64,000 bases of DNA from Mesostigma viride. Taxonomy: Eukaryota > Streptophyta > Mesostigmatophyceae > Mesostigmatales > Mesostigmataceae. Location: the NCBI GenBank assembly GCA_009746045.1, contig RPFO01000080.1:10187013-10251012 (forward strand). The letters run 5' to 3'. Positions 34,727-45,869 of the stretch are shown piece by piece. The notes below the pieces were generated by a model. That model made no database searches and had not been told where the DNA came from. It worked only from the letters and a program-made list of their open reading frames with translations. A program made the position numbers and the translations under genes. How positions within the stretch are numbered: the stretch's first letter is position 1; every line of letters begins with the position of its first letter.

Positions 34727-34860
34727 CGAGTAACGAGTAGTGCTCGGGCTAAAAAAAGAAGCCGGCGAGTACGAGTACCGAGTACTACTCGGGCTCAGAA
34801 AAAGCCGGCGAGTACGAGTAACGAGTAGTACTCGAGTACTACTCGATGAGTATCGCAGGT
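34727..34860. repeat. GAGTACGAGTA minisatellite, locus 1
   Basis: Units of about 55-60 bp built as GAGTACGAGTAACGAGTA, then GTACTCGGGCT and an A-rich linker with CCGGC. The units contain self-complementary TACTCG/CGAGTA words and can fold back. The same motif recurs at 35100-35275 and 53415-53640. Confidence 0.85.
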
Positions 34861-35099
34861 GACCTGCGATACTATTGGCTGATATAATTTCCCTAAAATT
34901 TACAAAAAAAACTATGAAGTAACGGGCCAAACATATATACTTTCTGAAAATAACAGTACTTTATGAAAAAAGACAACAAATATTAATGTTTATTGTCACA
35001 ATAATCCTTTCCGAGCCGGCTGCGAACTTGTGAGGCCGGGCCAGCCAGTGTCGACCCGTGTCGAATGTCTCGCTATTCATGACAACCATGATGATTGTC

Positions 35100-35275
35100 C
35101 TCAGAACATGAGTACTACTCGAGTACTACTCGACCATCTCAGGTTCATGAGTATGACTACTTGTGTACTACTCGAGTATCTGATACTTTCACGAGTACGA
35201 GTACCGAGTACTACTCGGGCTCAGAAAAAGAAGGCGAGTACGAGTAAAAAAGGAGTAAAAAAGGATAGTAGGCGA
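35100..35275. repeat. GAGTACGAGTA minisatellite, locus 2
   Basis: A second block of the same motif family, containing ACTACTCGAGTACTACTCG near 35110 and the GAGTACGAGTACCGAGTACTACTCGGGCTCAG-type unit near 35195. It ends with GAGTAAAAAAGGAGTAAAAAAGG. With locus 1 it brackets about 240 bp of unrelated AT-rich sequence, and it immediately precedes the L1-like LINE. Confidence 0.8.
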
Positions 35276-35280
35276 TAGCC

Positions 35281-35936
35281 TCGACCATTCGCGACCGGGA
35301 AGATACCGCCAGATTCGTCAGAAAAAGGTGCGTCTAACAAGCTCCCTCTTGCCCGCAACCTTTTAGGCTAGCCGCCATGCGGTCCATGTCGGTCACAGGC
35401 TGTCTTACGTGGGTACGTAACTGAAGCACCTGCAAACCACATTGTTCTCATGACGGCTAGCCCGGATTGCGGTCGGATTACGGGTAAAGTGCTGTTCGTG
35501 GGACGGTACAAGCTATGGTCAGTGCATACCCGGCAGGTGCTGGGTTTCCTGATTATGCAAATACCCCCCTACCGCAGGTGCGGACGACACACTTTAACCC
35601 CTGGTTACGGAATTACCATGCACTGGCGGTTTAGTGGAGGAACCACTAGCGCCTTCCCTGGCGATTCGACTTCGCCTAGAAACCCCCCCCTGAGATCTGC
35701 CGTCATTGCTAGACACGGCAAGGCAATGAGGCTTTCACCCATGGTCATCACCCATCAGCTCAAATCCGGCACCCCACCAACACCCGACACTGACACTCTT
35801 CCTCGCTTGTGGTTTCTCTGCGCTTTTCCATGGTTGCCCCGCCACCGGCATGGACATACGTGGCGGCGCGGGACGCAACGGATGTGGCGGCCGCGCCAAC
35901 CGTGACTAGGTAAGACCTGCCTGATACGCCACTAAC
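35281..35936 (+). other. Upstream region of the L1-like LINE; possible RT C-terminal fragment
   Basis: No start of an intact ORF1 is seen. Around 35505-35555 the translation KLWSVHTRQVLGFLI resembles RLWSVYTKQILTAFI near 40660 in the L1-like element, and some following text (WLRNYHALAV) is also reminiscent. This could be a small fragment of a related LINE, or chance. The open frame 35450-35905 is otherwise unrecognised. Confidence 0.35.
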
Positions 35937-37142
35937 ATGAGCCAACTCACCATAGTATCATGGAATGTACGCGGTCTCAATAGCTATGGAGTACGTACTG
36001 CTACTGGCATACCCAATACTACTCGTATCAAGCAATTATCCCTTCACCTCGCATCATTACTGCAGGGCTACGGCGGCCCAGCCCATGAGATCTGGCTGGG
36101 CCTGCAAGAGCATAAAATTCAAGGCCCGGGGGTCACGGCCAACAAAGCAGTGAGAGCACTAGCTCCTAATAGTGAGAGTCGCTGGGCCTGGGCGCGAGGA
36201 ACCCAGGGGGGCACAGCTTTGATTCAATACCGTAAAACGGCTTAATTCCTCACACCTCACCTGCCACACTTGGTCCCAACCGGTAGATACGGCGGCGGCT
36301 CAATGGCAAGGCCGCTGGGTACGACAGCACATCACCTGGGGTAGCAAGCAGGGGTACCTTCTTTCAATTTACGCCCCAACCGACCCAGCTGAACAACATA
36401 ATTTTTTCAAAGACATGTTTCAGACGATCCACGCCATTATTTCCCACGGCCTGGAGATCATATTGATGGGTGATTTCAATCTAGACATGGCGGCGCACCC
36501 TCAATCACGTACAAACCCCTTTCACGAACAGCTACTAGAGCTTAACCTACACGACCTACTGCGCTCCAGGGACAACGACCACACTTGGCTTAATTGCAAC
36601 ACGCGACGGTCACCGCATCACACGCCGTCTAGACAGAATCTATGCCACGCACGCTTGGGCGGACCTTGTATGTCATGCTAGATGGTAGATCGCTCTATCA
36701 CTCTTTCGGACCACTACCCTTGTATTATCACCTTAACGCACCACACCCCACCGACGCGGGGACCCGGTATCCCCCGCTTCAACCGAGACTTATTGAGGGA
36801 TCAAACATTCACGGCTCAGGTAAAAGCTTTTTGGCGAGAGTGGGTGGCCAGCATCCCTCACTATACCGATCATTGTCGATGGATGCAAGCCGGCCTACAA
36901 CATGTATTGCAACTTTCCAAGAAATACACTGCTGAGCTCAGACAACAGAAAGGCCATGAATACCGATGTTATGAACGTATTGTCAACCGTCTACAACCTA
37001 AGCAAACACTCAATACTTATGACATGGCGAAATTGCAACAAGCCCAGCTAGCCTTGGACAAACTGCGATATGAAAGACACGCTAACGCCATAGATACGGA
37101 AAACCTTTGGTGGCACACAACGGGGGAAAAAATGAATAAAGA
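35937..37142 (+). pseudogene. L1-like LINE ORF2 part 1: endonuclease domain
   Basis: The frame at 35937 opens MSQLTIVSWNVRGLN, the classic start of an exonuclease-endonuclease-phosphatase domain, with IWLGLQEHKI at about residue 56. A frameshift between 36240 and 36300 changes to the frame of 36415, which has LEIILMGDFNLDM (36450-36490). A stop at 36679-36681 interrupts it, and SLYHSFGP/ITLSDHYPCIITL marks the SDH end (about 36695-36735). The frame then continues to GEKMNK (37140), where the split-direct-repeat element sits. Fusing the flanks with one GA gives the usual GEKMNKEYFALL linker to the RT. The domain nicks target DNA for retrotransposition; the frameshift and stop make this copy inactive. 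Confidence 0.92.
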
Positions 37143-37270
37143 TTCATGTCCCACGTAGCTCCCACAAAAACCAGCATCTTCATTAAAACAATAAGTGGAA
37201 GCATACATGTGACACTAATTGACATGCCCGGAGGCACGCCGTTCAAGGCCCTTCATGAAGTACGTTGCCC
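37143..37270 (+). repeat. Repeat A1 (128 bp)
   Basis: Begins TTCATGTCCCACGTAGC and ends TACGTTGCCC. It appears identical to A2 at 37723-37850. Confidence 0.93.
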
Positions 37271-37303
37271 TAGAGGCAACCAAGACAAGGGTGGGTGGGT
37301 GGG

Positions 37304-37722
37304 GAGCAAAGAAAGAGGCCGACAAAACCAGCCAGAGCGGCTTTTAGTCGCAAAACCTCCCTTATCCCTAGCTAACTGACATCATTAAACCCTTATGTTT
37401 AGTGGATGCTAGTAAGACGCTAACCGTACAGACCGGGGGTAGAATATCCCGAATCTGCACGGCTAGTATTAAATAATGCGTAGGTTGTTCTTTTCAGGGG
37501 CACTGCACCTCACGCCCCGTTCCGCCCGGGTATAATCAACCCAAGCGCGGAACGCACATTTTATTTAATTCATTTTTCAACCATGCACTATATTGCATCT
37601 ACTAATCACAAAAGCTCTAGCCAAACAGCTACGAGTAAACACTGCGACCTATAAGCCGCTCATCCAGCGGCCTCTTGTTCCCGCATTCACGTATAGAAGA
37701 AACTCCGTTCAAAGAACCCCGA
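37304..37722 (+). repeat. Repeat B1 (419 bp)
   Basis: Begins GAGCAAAGAAAGAGGCC and ends AAAGAACCCCGA. It appears identical to B2 at 38687-39105. Confidence 0.93.
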
Positions 37723-37850
37723 TTCATGTCCCACGTAGCTCCCACAAAAACCAGCATCTTCATTAAAACAATAAGTGGAAGCATACATGTGACACTAATT
37801 GACATGCCCGGAGGCACGCCGTTCAAGGCCCTTCATGAAGTACGTTGCCC
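37723..37850 (+). repeat. Repeat A2 (128 bp), abutting B1
   Basis: The second copy of A follows B1 without spacer, which makes the central B1-A2 block expected for split direct repeats. Confidence 0.93.
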
Positions 37851-38686
37851 AATCACCCCCGCCCTGGCTTTCCCTTGAAGCCGCACTCCACCTTGCTCGT
37901 TGTCACAAGTGACCGCCCTGCCGCAAAACGGGAGCCCCCCCACATCGGGAGGCGTGTGCCCGGCGGCTGTGGATGCATGGCCAGGCCCAAAAAGGCCCAG
38001 CGCATTTGCACTGCGATTGCGCACGGCCAGCCTATCATGACCCCTCTCGGGGCCCCGAGTCGGTACCGCTATGGCCGTCTCCCCATAGACCCGGGGTGCT
38101 TCGAGAAAAAACGTGGACCTAGCCCAGGCCCCGCCAGCCCGGATGCCCGAGGCCACAGCCCCAGGCACCTGGCTGAACGAGAGTCCGTTCAGCCAAGACC
38201 GCATTCCCCCCCGAGGTTTCTATGCGTGGGGAAAAAATTTCTAGCTTAGACGCTTTTCCCATCGCCGTCCCCAGCCCCAACCACCCCCCCTCGGCGGAAG
38301 GCAATTGCAAAGTTTGCTGGCCAGCAGCAATTTCCGAAGAAAAAGCCGCAGGCCGCGGACCGAGACACGGGTCGCCAGTGCCAGCCATCCGGCTCCAACC
38401 CGGGGTGCAAGCATCCCCAGGTACGGAGCACCAGCTCGCGCACTGGGCCGACCAAGCGACAGTTGAGCACCTGTCACGGCATCCGGCCCACCAAAGACCC
38501 CAAGCTGGGGAAAAGGTGCGGACCGGAGGTAATCTTTTTCTTTTCTTTTAGTTAACCGGGCGAGGAACTACGCCTGGCCGGTTAACAACTGGAAGTCTCA
38601 CCACTGGCCAAGTGGCCAGTGCAACCAGTGCTTTTGGGATTTTGCTCCGCAGCACCCATAGCTGCGGCTGCCGCCGCAACGACAAC
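37851..38686. other. Core C of the split-repeat element, GC-rich, no recognised protein
   Basis: This part is unique in the window. It is GC-rich and contains several hairpin-prone stretches, such as GTTAACCGG...CCGGTTAAC (38550-38590) and TGGCCAAGTGGCCA (about 38605). Open frames on both strands (37845-38249 plus, 37833-38204 minus) show no family motif. Confidence 0.6.
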
Positions 38687-39105
38687 GAGCAAAGAAAGAG
38701 GCCGACAAAACCAGCCAGAGCGGCTTTTAGTCGCAAAACCTCCCTTATCCCTAGCTAACTGACATCATTAAACCCTTATGTTTAGTGGATGCTAGTAAGA
38801 CGCTAACCGTACAGACCGGGGGTAGAATATCCCGAATCTGCACGGCTAGTATTAAATAATGCGTAGGTTGTTCTTTTCAGGGGCACTGCACCTCACGCCC
38901 CGTTCCGCCCGGGTATAATCAACCCAAGCGCGGAACGCACATTTTATTTAATTCATTTTTCAACCATGCACTATATTGCATCTACTAATCACAAAAGCTC
39001 TAGCCAAACAGCTACGAGTAAACACTGCGACCTATAAGCCGCTCATCCAGCGGCCTCTTGTTCCCGCATTCACGTATAGAAGAAACTCCGTTCAAAGAAC
39101 CCCGA
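38687..39105 (+). repeat. Repeat B2 (419 bp)
   Basis: The second copy of B ends at 39105. The LINE resumes with ATATTTTGCACTCC, in frame with the upstream part. Confidence 0.93.
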
Positions 39106-42100
39106 ATATTTTGCACTCCTCCCCAAGCAACGAACACACACGCTGATAACAGAAATTCACGACGACCAGGGCATCCACACAGACACCCATTCCATACTAA
39201 ACATTGGTCATCAATATTTTACGAAGCTATTCCGAAGTAAACCGCACCCTCAAGCACCTCAAGCTATCCACCAAGTCCTTCAGGCGATACCACGGCGCCT
39301 CACCACCACGCAGCAGCAAGAACTAGATCAGACACCCACACAAGCTGAGACACAGGCTGCTATGCTCAAAATCAAACTCGGCAGTGCACCCGGCGTGGAC
39401 GGCATCCCTGTAGAATTTTGGAGGAAGTTTTGGCCCGACCTTTCTGCCGGCTTTTACAAATGCGTCCTCGAAGTATGGCGCACAGGTATCGTCCCTGGCA
39501 ACTGGGCAGAAACCGCACTAATCCTCATATTTAAAAAGGGGTCTAAAACTCAATGGCAAAACTACCGTCCCATACGACTACTCACGGTTGCGTACAAAAT
39601 CATCAGTAAAATACTACAACTACGCATTTACACAGTACTCGACGACCTAATCGGTCCGGAACAAGTCGGCTTCCGCGCTAACCTACACATAAACGATAGC
39701 ATTATTACCATGCTTATGGACATAGTGGAAAAAGCGTGGCGCCACAACATACTCGGCATCATACTATTTCGGGATTTCAAAAAAGCTTTTGACCGCATGT
39801 GTTGGGACTACCTCGAGAAGACATTGCGCGGTTTCGGATTTGGTGGCACTTTCACGTATGTCACCATCGGTATGATTGAATCACTCTCATGGACCCTACT
39901 CCTAAACGGGCACTTCTCACGCACAGGCACTAGCTCTAGGTCACTCCCACAAGGCGACTGCATGTCCCCGCTCCTGTATCTTCTTGCGCATGCCGGGCTG
40001 TTCTTTTTGCACGCTCGCGACAACAGGATCAAGGGCTTCCCCATCCAAGGTAAACCGCGAGGTTTGTTCCAAACTGCTTATGTTGATGACACCACTAATG
40101 TCTGTACCTCCACTACCGATGTGCATGCTATCATGGAGAATATCACGACATACTCTATGGCCTCTCAACAGCGGTGTAACGTGCAAAAGTCCACGGGGCT
40201 GCACATCGGGAGAGGATCCTCCCCCCGCTTATCACTCCCTAATCTGCCTGTGACATGGGTCCAGCCAGACGGTCACCACCTATTACACAACTGCCCTATC
40301 GGCTGCACTATGGATGGACGTCTTGCTGAACACCCCACCTTTTTGTATGACAACACAACACACAGTGGCAAACTCACAGGCATGCTCCAAGCGGCATCAA
40401 GATGGGCAGCGGTTCCCCGTCTCAGCCTACGGGGCAGGGTCCTCCTCACCAACCAAATGTTATTCTCCAAAGTGCTCTACTACTGCCAAGGTCACCCACC
40501 TAACGAGTACACCACCAAGATCATCCAACGAATCGGCAGCAATTTTGTTTGGAAACAGCAGGGTATCATAACACACACGGTGCCGGGATGGATCGATCGG
40601 GACATGTCCTATATGCCATGGGTTCAAGGAGGCTTGGGCTTACATAATATGGAGTGGCGTTTATGGTCAGTGTACACCAAACAGATCTTAACCGCTTTCA
40701 TCTAGGCGTAAACGCACACCCTGGTTGTATGTTGGCACAAGAAGCTTTCGCCACAACCTATACCCACACCAATGGTACATCATGGCACTTGGGGGCAGCA
40801 ATACTTACATGTGCGCTCACTTCGTACAAAGGCTTATCATGGTACTGGGCACGTATGTGGAAAGGTTATCAGAACCTAAAACCGGACTCGACAGAATTGC
40901 TCACCCTACCACGAGGGAAGAGGTGGCACGCCAACCATTATATTTCAATGATTTGCTGCGCGATAGTGAGCATAATGTGTTTGGTGTTTTAAGCGGCCGC
41001 AACCCATATGAGGGCTTTTTGACGGCCACCCCGCCGGTTACGCGAATCATCGATTTATACGCGGCTGACGGTGACCGATATCGCCTTCTGACATACACGG
41101 AAATCAGCGCGTGGATCGCAAACATGCCCAGCCGACCAGCTTGGGACAACCTTCTACAAGCAATTCCCGCAGGATGGCATACCCTCATGACAACCCCGCG
41201 CAAACCCCTACAAATCGGGGAATGGGTGAGCTATTACCCGGATCGCGACACGTCCGTACATAAGGGCTGCATCGTTGCGGTCGCGTCGACGTGCGTTACC
41301 ATACAATTGCTCCAGGAGACACCAGACGGTCAAGGACTTCTCGGCAAATTGATTACATCGTACGCCTACATTCCAGCATGTCAATGTCACCGCATTCGAG
41401 TGGTCCCGTGGTCACTGTCACAGGCGTGCATGTTACCCCTGGACCCCACCACAGTGATACGCGACACCACATGGCTACATGTTGGCAAGGGGCGCCTGGA
41501 CACGCTTGCTCTAGACCCGCTAGAATTTGGGTGGGTCCTCACATCTGGCGGCACCCCAATGACGAAGTGCCTTTTCGAGTACACGGCAGACTGGGGATAC
41601 CGGCTACTTCTACATAAAAATCATAGGATGCACCCGGGTCGCCTGCGCTGGCACCCCGAGTGGCCGGGCTACACCTGGATCAAGAACATTACCTTGGCAG
41701 TTGATCACCCATTGGTTGACAAGCGGGCCACCGACGTCCAGCACCTGCTTATGCATCGGGCCATCGGGGTCAATTCCCAACTGCACCACCGGTACTCCCA
41801 CGCGGCGGCGTGCTTATGCAACTTTCCAGATGAAACAATTGAGCACAGATTTCTGGACTGCCAACTCGCAGGGGTTTGGCAATGGCTGCTGGGTATATGG
41901 GCCAAGTGGATGGCTATTACAGCTCCCCCCACCACCGTCACACTATCTACGGTTATTTTCGGCATCACGGGATTACGGGACGCGAGCCTCACAGCCAACC
42001 AGATGGCATGGATATGGCTACGCACGACGATGCTTCACACCATATGGCAAGTTCGCAACGAGACCGTATTCACGTTACGTGCCGCGTACACGAGAGGTGC

Positions 42101-42191
42101 CGTGGTCCGCCGGTTTATCTCCTCTTGGAACCTGGCTATGCGTCGTTACTGGCTCCTGGCGACGGAACAACACAAAGTATGGGACCCGGGC
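39106..42191 (+). pseudogene. L1-like LINE ORF2 part 2: reverse transcriptase and zf-RVT
   Basis: The frame resumes with YFALLPKQRTHTLITEI and IHDDQG. RT then shows GSAPGVDGIPVEFW (39385-39420), YRPIRLLTVAYKIISK, motif A ILFRDFKKAFDRM (about 39765), motif B SLPQGDCMSPLLY (about 39940) and the catalytic AYVDDTT (about 40078). A stop at 40703-40705 plus a frame change moves the ORF into the frame of 40725, which holds the thumb/connection region and a zf-RVT-type zinc knuckle with HRYSHAAACLCNFPDETIEH and FLDCQLAGVWQW (about 41790-41890). At 42191 the frame runs into a nested RTE. The true C-terminal 46 codons lie at 53169-53306. The order endonuclease, RT, zf-RVT is that of plant and algal L1-type LINEs. 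Confidence 0.94.
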
Positions 42192-44952
42192 TTCTTCGAC
42201 GCCCTCAAGGAGGAGGAGGCCAACATCCCAGCTCGGCACTTCCTGGTTATGCTGCTCGACGCCAACGCCACGCTGCCAGTTGGCACTGGGGGCGCTCAGT
42301 ATTCCCCAACCAACACGACAGCCAACGGTAACACGCCTTTATTTGCGAATCTGCTGGCAGAATCTGCGCTGGTTGCATGCAATGCTTCTTTCGCACGCCC
42401 CGCTGAGCAGCTGGCCACCTTTTTTGGGCCGTCGGATCGGGTGGTGTGCCTTGATTATGTCTGCGTCCGTCGGGCTCAGCGCCCCTCAGTTGTCGATGCT
42501 CGCGTCCTGCAAGATTCTGTCAGCACGGTGGAATCTGATCATCGTCTCGTGCTCGCTCGCATCAGATTGCGGTTTCCTGGGGTGAAACCGTCGCGACAGC
42601 TGGCACCTCAGCCAGATCTGAAAGTGCTCCGGATTGTGCTGAAGGATGCCGACAAGATGTCAGCAGAAGAGCAAGCCGCTATGTCGCACAGGGATGATTT
42701 CCTGGCCGTATTCGACGCCGGGGGCAGCCGACAGCAGTTACACGCCATTCCGCCGCCGGGGGATATTTCAGTGATCCTCCGTGGTGTCGCCGCCAAGTAT
42801 CGCCTGGCTGCCCGCACCCTCCCCACCTTGCCTCCGCGTCGGCAGCTTGCTGTCCACCGTCACGCACCGACAGTGGTCGCCGCCAGGCAGATGCTCCGCC
42901 GCAACCGAGATCCGCTCGCCAAACCTGGGCTGCAAGCAGCTCTGAGGGCCGCCTACGAGCAGGCTGAGAAGGCAGATGCTCAGCAGATGGTCAAGGACCT
43001 GCGCAGCTGCCAGCAGAAGCACGACGGCAAGGGGGCCTGGTTCTGGTACAAGCGCCTCGGGCACCCGGACGGCCTCGGCCGGCCCCACCGCCACGACGTC
43101 CCCGGCGCCCCAGCCAAGCGGCTTCGTACCTGGGCCACGGCCACGGCCGAGGTCGTGGGGACAGCTGCGCCGCCCCCACCCCTGCTCCCAGCCGCCGCCG
43201 CCCGCCCAGCCGCCCTGGCCGGCCCCGCAGGGCCCCCGGCCCCGCCTAGGTCAGCGGCGGACTACCTAGTCCCCCGCTGGTCGGCCCACTTGGCGACCCG
43301 TCTGACATGCCTCCTTTCACCTCTCGCGAGGTCACGGAGGCGGTCCAGCGCCTGCGTTATGACGCAGCCACCGGCTCTGACGAGATTCCGGCCGCAGTTG
43401 TAAAACTTGCAGCCGAATTCGAGGACACAGCTGTTATGCTGCTCTTCCGGGACATCTGCAACCGCCTTCTGCTGTCGTCGCAACCACCTCCAGCGGCCTG
43501 GCAACACAGTTTTCGCACGATGCTGTACAAGAACAAGGGGTCGCCTGCCGACCCCGGCAACTACAGAGGGGTGTGCATTCAAAGTGCCCCCCTCAAGCTT
43601 CTTATGCGGCTCATCCTGAACCGCCTGCGCACGGCCCTGGACGGTCACCTCAGCGAGACTCAGCACGGCTTCCGTTCAGGTCGCAACACAGTACAGGCGC
43701 TCTTTGCTATACTCGCCGACTGGTGGAGGAACTGCAACGCCTTCAGCCTGGTGAGTCCCCTTTGCACCTTGTGCTGGTGGACTTCATCAAAGTCTTCGAT
43801 TCTTTTTTCTGGCCTGCGCTTTGGGACATCCTCGAGTTGTTCCGGATCCCCCGCCCCCTGATTGCTGTCATCCGCAACCTGTATGAAGGGTCCACCACTT
43901 CGGTGCGCACTTCTTACGGGACCACGCCCCCATGCCCTTTACAGAAGGGTGTGTGGCAGGGCTGCGTGCTGTCGCCCTACCTGTTCATTATTGTTGTCGA
44001 ATACGTAATGATTCAGGCGCGCAAGCGATTTGCCCGCATCGTGGGCAGGGAACCAGGAGTGCAGGTTGCTAACAAATTCTGGCATGGCGGTGCGGACACG
44101 GAGATTCGGCTGGCAGACATCATTTACGCAGACGACACCACCCTCTTTGAGGACACTGAGCACGTGCAGACATGGCTTGACTGCCTGGCTCTCGAGGCCC
44201 GTGCAGTGGGGCTTGAGGTCAGCAAGAAGACAGAGGCCCTAGCGGTTTGGCTCACCACCTCAGCGCCGCCCCTCTATCTCCTAGACGGCTCTCGAGTCCT
44301 GTATCGGGACCGCGTTAAGCTGCTGGGCAGCCTGCTCCCTAGCTGCGAGGTGGATGTGGACCACCGCATCTCCCTCGCCTGGCACGCTTTACGCCAGTAC
44401 CGGGCCCTATGGCGCAAGCCCCTGGGCAAGATCGAGAAACAGGACCTGTTCAAGGTCCTCGTCCTTCGTGTTCTCACGTATGGCGCCGAGACGTGGACCC
44501 TCACCGCCGACCTGGCCCGCAAGCTGGACGGCGCGGTCACCAGCATGCTGCGTTCCATTTTCAGAGTAGGATATGCTGCTCATGTCCGCAATGAGGACCT
44601 GTACCAGGGCATGCCCTATATCACCAGCACAATTAAGCAACGCCGCCTGCAGCTAGTAGGGCACCTAGCTCGCACCAATCAGGTAGACACCTCACGTGGC
44701 CCCCCCGCAGGACTGCGACCAGCCCAGCCTGGCCGGCACCTCCTGACGTGGGCTGGGCCCAGTGATGTTAGACGCCGCAAGGCCCGCACCTTCAAAGAAC
44801 AGCTAGTAGAGGACATGGGGGGCCTAGGCCTCTCCGTGATTTGGAAGAAGATGATGGACAAGGCCAAGTGGGCCCAGGTCATAGAGGACAACGAGCCCCC
44901 CCCAGTGGGGAAGCGCTCGCGTGTGCAATCCCGCGGGAGGCACGCTAGATAG
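42192..44952 (+). pseudogene. RTE-like LINE ORF2: partial endonuclease, RT, C-terminal domain
   Basis: The endonuclease half has LLDANATLPVGTGG, DRVVCLDYVCVRR and VESDHRLVLARIRLRF (to 42580). A basic region with QMLRRNRDP and a Pro/Ala linker follows. RT runs in two frames: FTSREVTEAVQRLRYDAATG to SETQHGFRSGRNTVQALFAI (43310-43715), then after a frameshift LVLVDFIKVFDSFFWPALW, GVWQGCVLSPYLFIIVVEYV and the catalytic ADIIYADDTTLFEDT (about 44120). The C-terminus has VLTYGAETWTL, a QRRLQLVGHLARTNQ motif common to RTE-type elements, and ends RSRGRHAR at 44952. Frame breaks near 43300 and 43720 inactivate it. It is the best preserved of the four RTE-type copies here and serves as reference for the relic at 23-30 kb. 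Confidence 0.94.
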
Positions 44953-45137
44953 CTCCCCCTAGGGCAGCGTGCGGCTGCCTAGATAGATGATGTAGTTAGA
45001 ATGTTGTTAGATAGATGTAGTATGTAGCCAATGTAGATAGATTAGACCGGTAGGAATGTGTGCACCCATCCATCCATTCATCGGGGTTAATGCTCCGTGA
45101 CTCCCCAACGGGGGCACGAGTCTAATTAATTAATTAA
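44953..45137 (+). repeat. RTE 3' UTR with (TTAA)n tail
   Basis: The sequence after the stop is shared with 24989-25174: a GGGCAGCGTGCGGCTGCC hairpin, TAGATAGATG words, CCATCCATCC, then GCTCCGTGACTCCCC with GGGGGCACGAG and a TAAT/TTAA tail. A short repeated tail instead of poly(A) is usual for RTE-type LINEs. The tail offers many TTAA sites, one of which was used by the next insertion. Confidence 0.88.
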
Positions 45138-45147
45138 GGGGTCCGGA

Positions 45148-45652
45148 AGTTGAGATTGAGAATGATGCTTGCAAGAATGCGGCACTAGGTGCCTGGGTTT
45201 ATTATCAATTTATATGGTTACAAGTCATGTGTCCAACCCCAAGATTGCGATAGGCCTTATCGTCATTGCACCAATCACATTTCATGTGCATTAGCGATTT
45301 CCAAGAGGCACACTGAACTAGCGTTACGCCAGCGTTGCACAATGCTTCTAGACGCTTCTAGAACCATTTACAAATATCCATTAGCAGGGAATATTGCCGT
45401 ATTCGTCTGCCCGCTGAAGGGGTGTTTTATCTCATCAATCCTTGGCACGACTTCAACAGCCTGACCGACAGTCAGTGCTCAACAGTCATGCAGCGCGACC
45501 ACTAGTTATAATGCATCAGCTTGGCTATACTGCCACCATGGTCATGTACACAAGCTGTGTGCAGCAATTGTGAGTATTGTTTCACAGATTTACATTCCAT
45601 TATGCATGCACCAGTTTATACACGCATTTCGGTCAAGCAACAGATTGCAACT
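45148..45652 (-). repeat. 3' LTR of the copia-like element (505 bp)
   Basis: Appears identical to 50385-50889. On the minus strand it is preceded by a purine-rich tract at 45653-45675 (AAAAAAGAAAGGGCTGG), the likely polypurine tract. Confidence 0.96.
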
Positions 45653-45675
45653 CCAGCCCTTTCTTTTTTCATGTG
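45653..45675 (-). promoter_or_regulatory. Polypurine tract
   Basis: On the minus strand GAAAAAAGAAAGGGCTGG lies directly before the LTR, where plus-strand DNA synthesis of an LTR retrotransposon is primed. Confidence 0.75.
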
Positions 45676-45869
45676 GCAATAGGACTGCGTACTCAAATCT
45701 GTAAGAACTACGGCCGCGCAGGCCTTGCCATCATGAACGCACCTTAGGCCCCACATGGTTTTGGAGGGTAATCCCCAGCCAAACAAATTACACCATAGCA
45801 TCGCTACCGGGAAAACCTACCAAGGTAAAACCCGAGTCAAGGGGCCATTCACACTCCACGACATCTCAA

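Larger units (their letters stand above)
37143..39105. mobile_element. Split-direct-repeat element (DIRS/PAT-like, non-autonomous)
   Basis: The 1963-bp insertion lies inside the L1-like ORF. Its layout is A1 (37143-37270), a 33-bp spacer, B1 (37304-37722), A2 (37723-37850), an 836-bp core C (37851-38686) and B2 (38687-39105). A1 and A2 (128 bp) look identical, as do B1 and B2 (419 bp). Only a GA dinucleotide is shared at the three outer and inner junctions, so there is no ordinary target duplication. A1-...-B1-A2-...-B2 is the arrangement called split direct repeats in PAT, Ngaro and Kangaroo elements, which integrate by tyrosine recombinase. No reverse transcriptase or recombinase is encoded here, so it would be a deleted, non-autonomous copy. 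The alternative is two tandem copies of an A-cargo-B element with different cargo. Confidence 0.75.
42192..45137 (+). mobile_element. 5'-truncated RTE-like LINE inserted in the L1-like LINE
   Basis: The insertion starts within the endonuclease domain (ALKEEEANIP) and ends with the same 3' UTR and TAAT/TTAA tail as 24989-25174. The 13-bp ATGGGACCCGGGC at 42179-42191 recurs at 53156-53168, just beyond the transposon that sits in the tail. This gives a clean long target duplication, as expected for target-primed reverse transcription. The left junction happens to be in frame, so the L1-like frame of 40725 reads on through the RTE endonuclease remnant to 43403. Confidence 0.94.

Noticed and set aside
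37833-38249. Frames of 123 and 134 codons on opposite strands in core C
   Set aside because: Mutually overlapping, GC-driven, and no RT, recombinase or other motif; not evidence for an autonomous element.
37143-39105. Ordinary LTR retrotransposon
   Set aside because: The repeats are split (A and B in the order A-B-A-B with sequence between), not a terminal direct repeat, and there is no 4-6-bp target duplication.
37143-39105. Spliceosomal intron in the LINE ORF
   Set aside because: The ends are TTCATG... and ...CCCCGA, not GT...AG, and the internal repeats argue for a mobile element.
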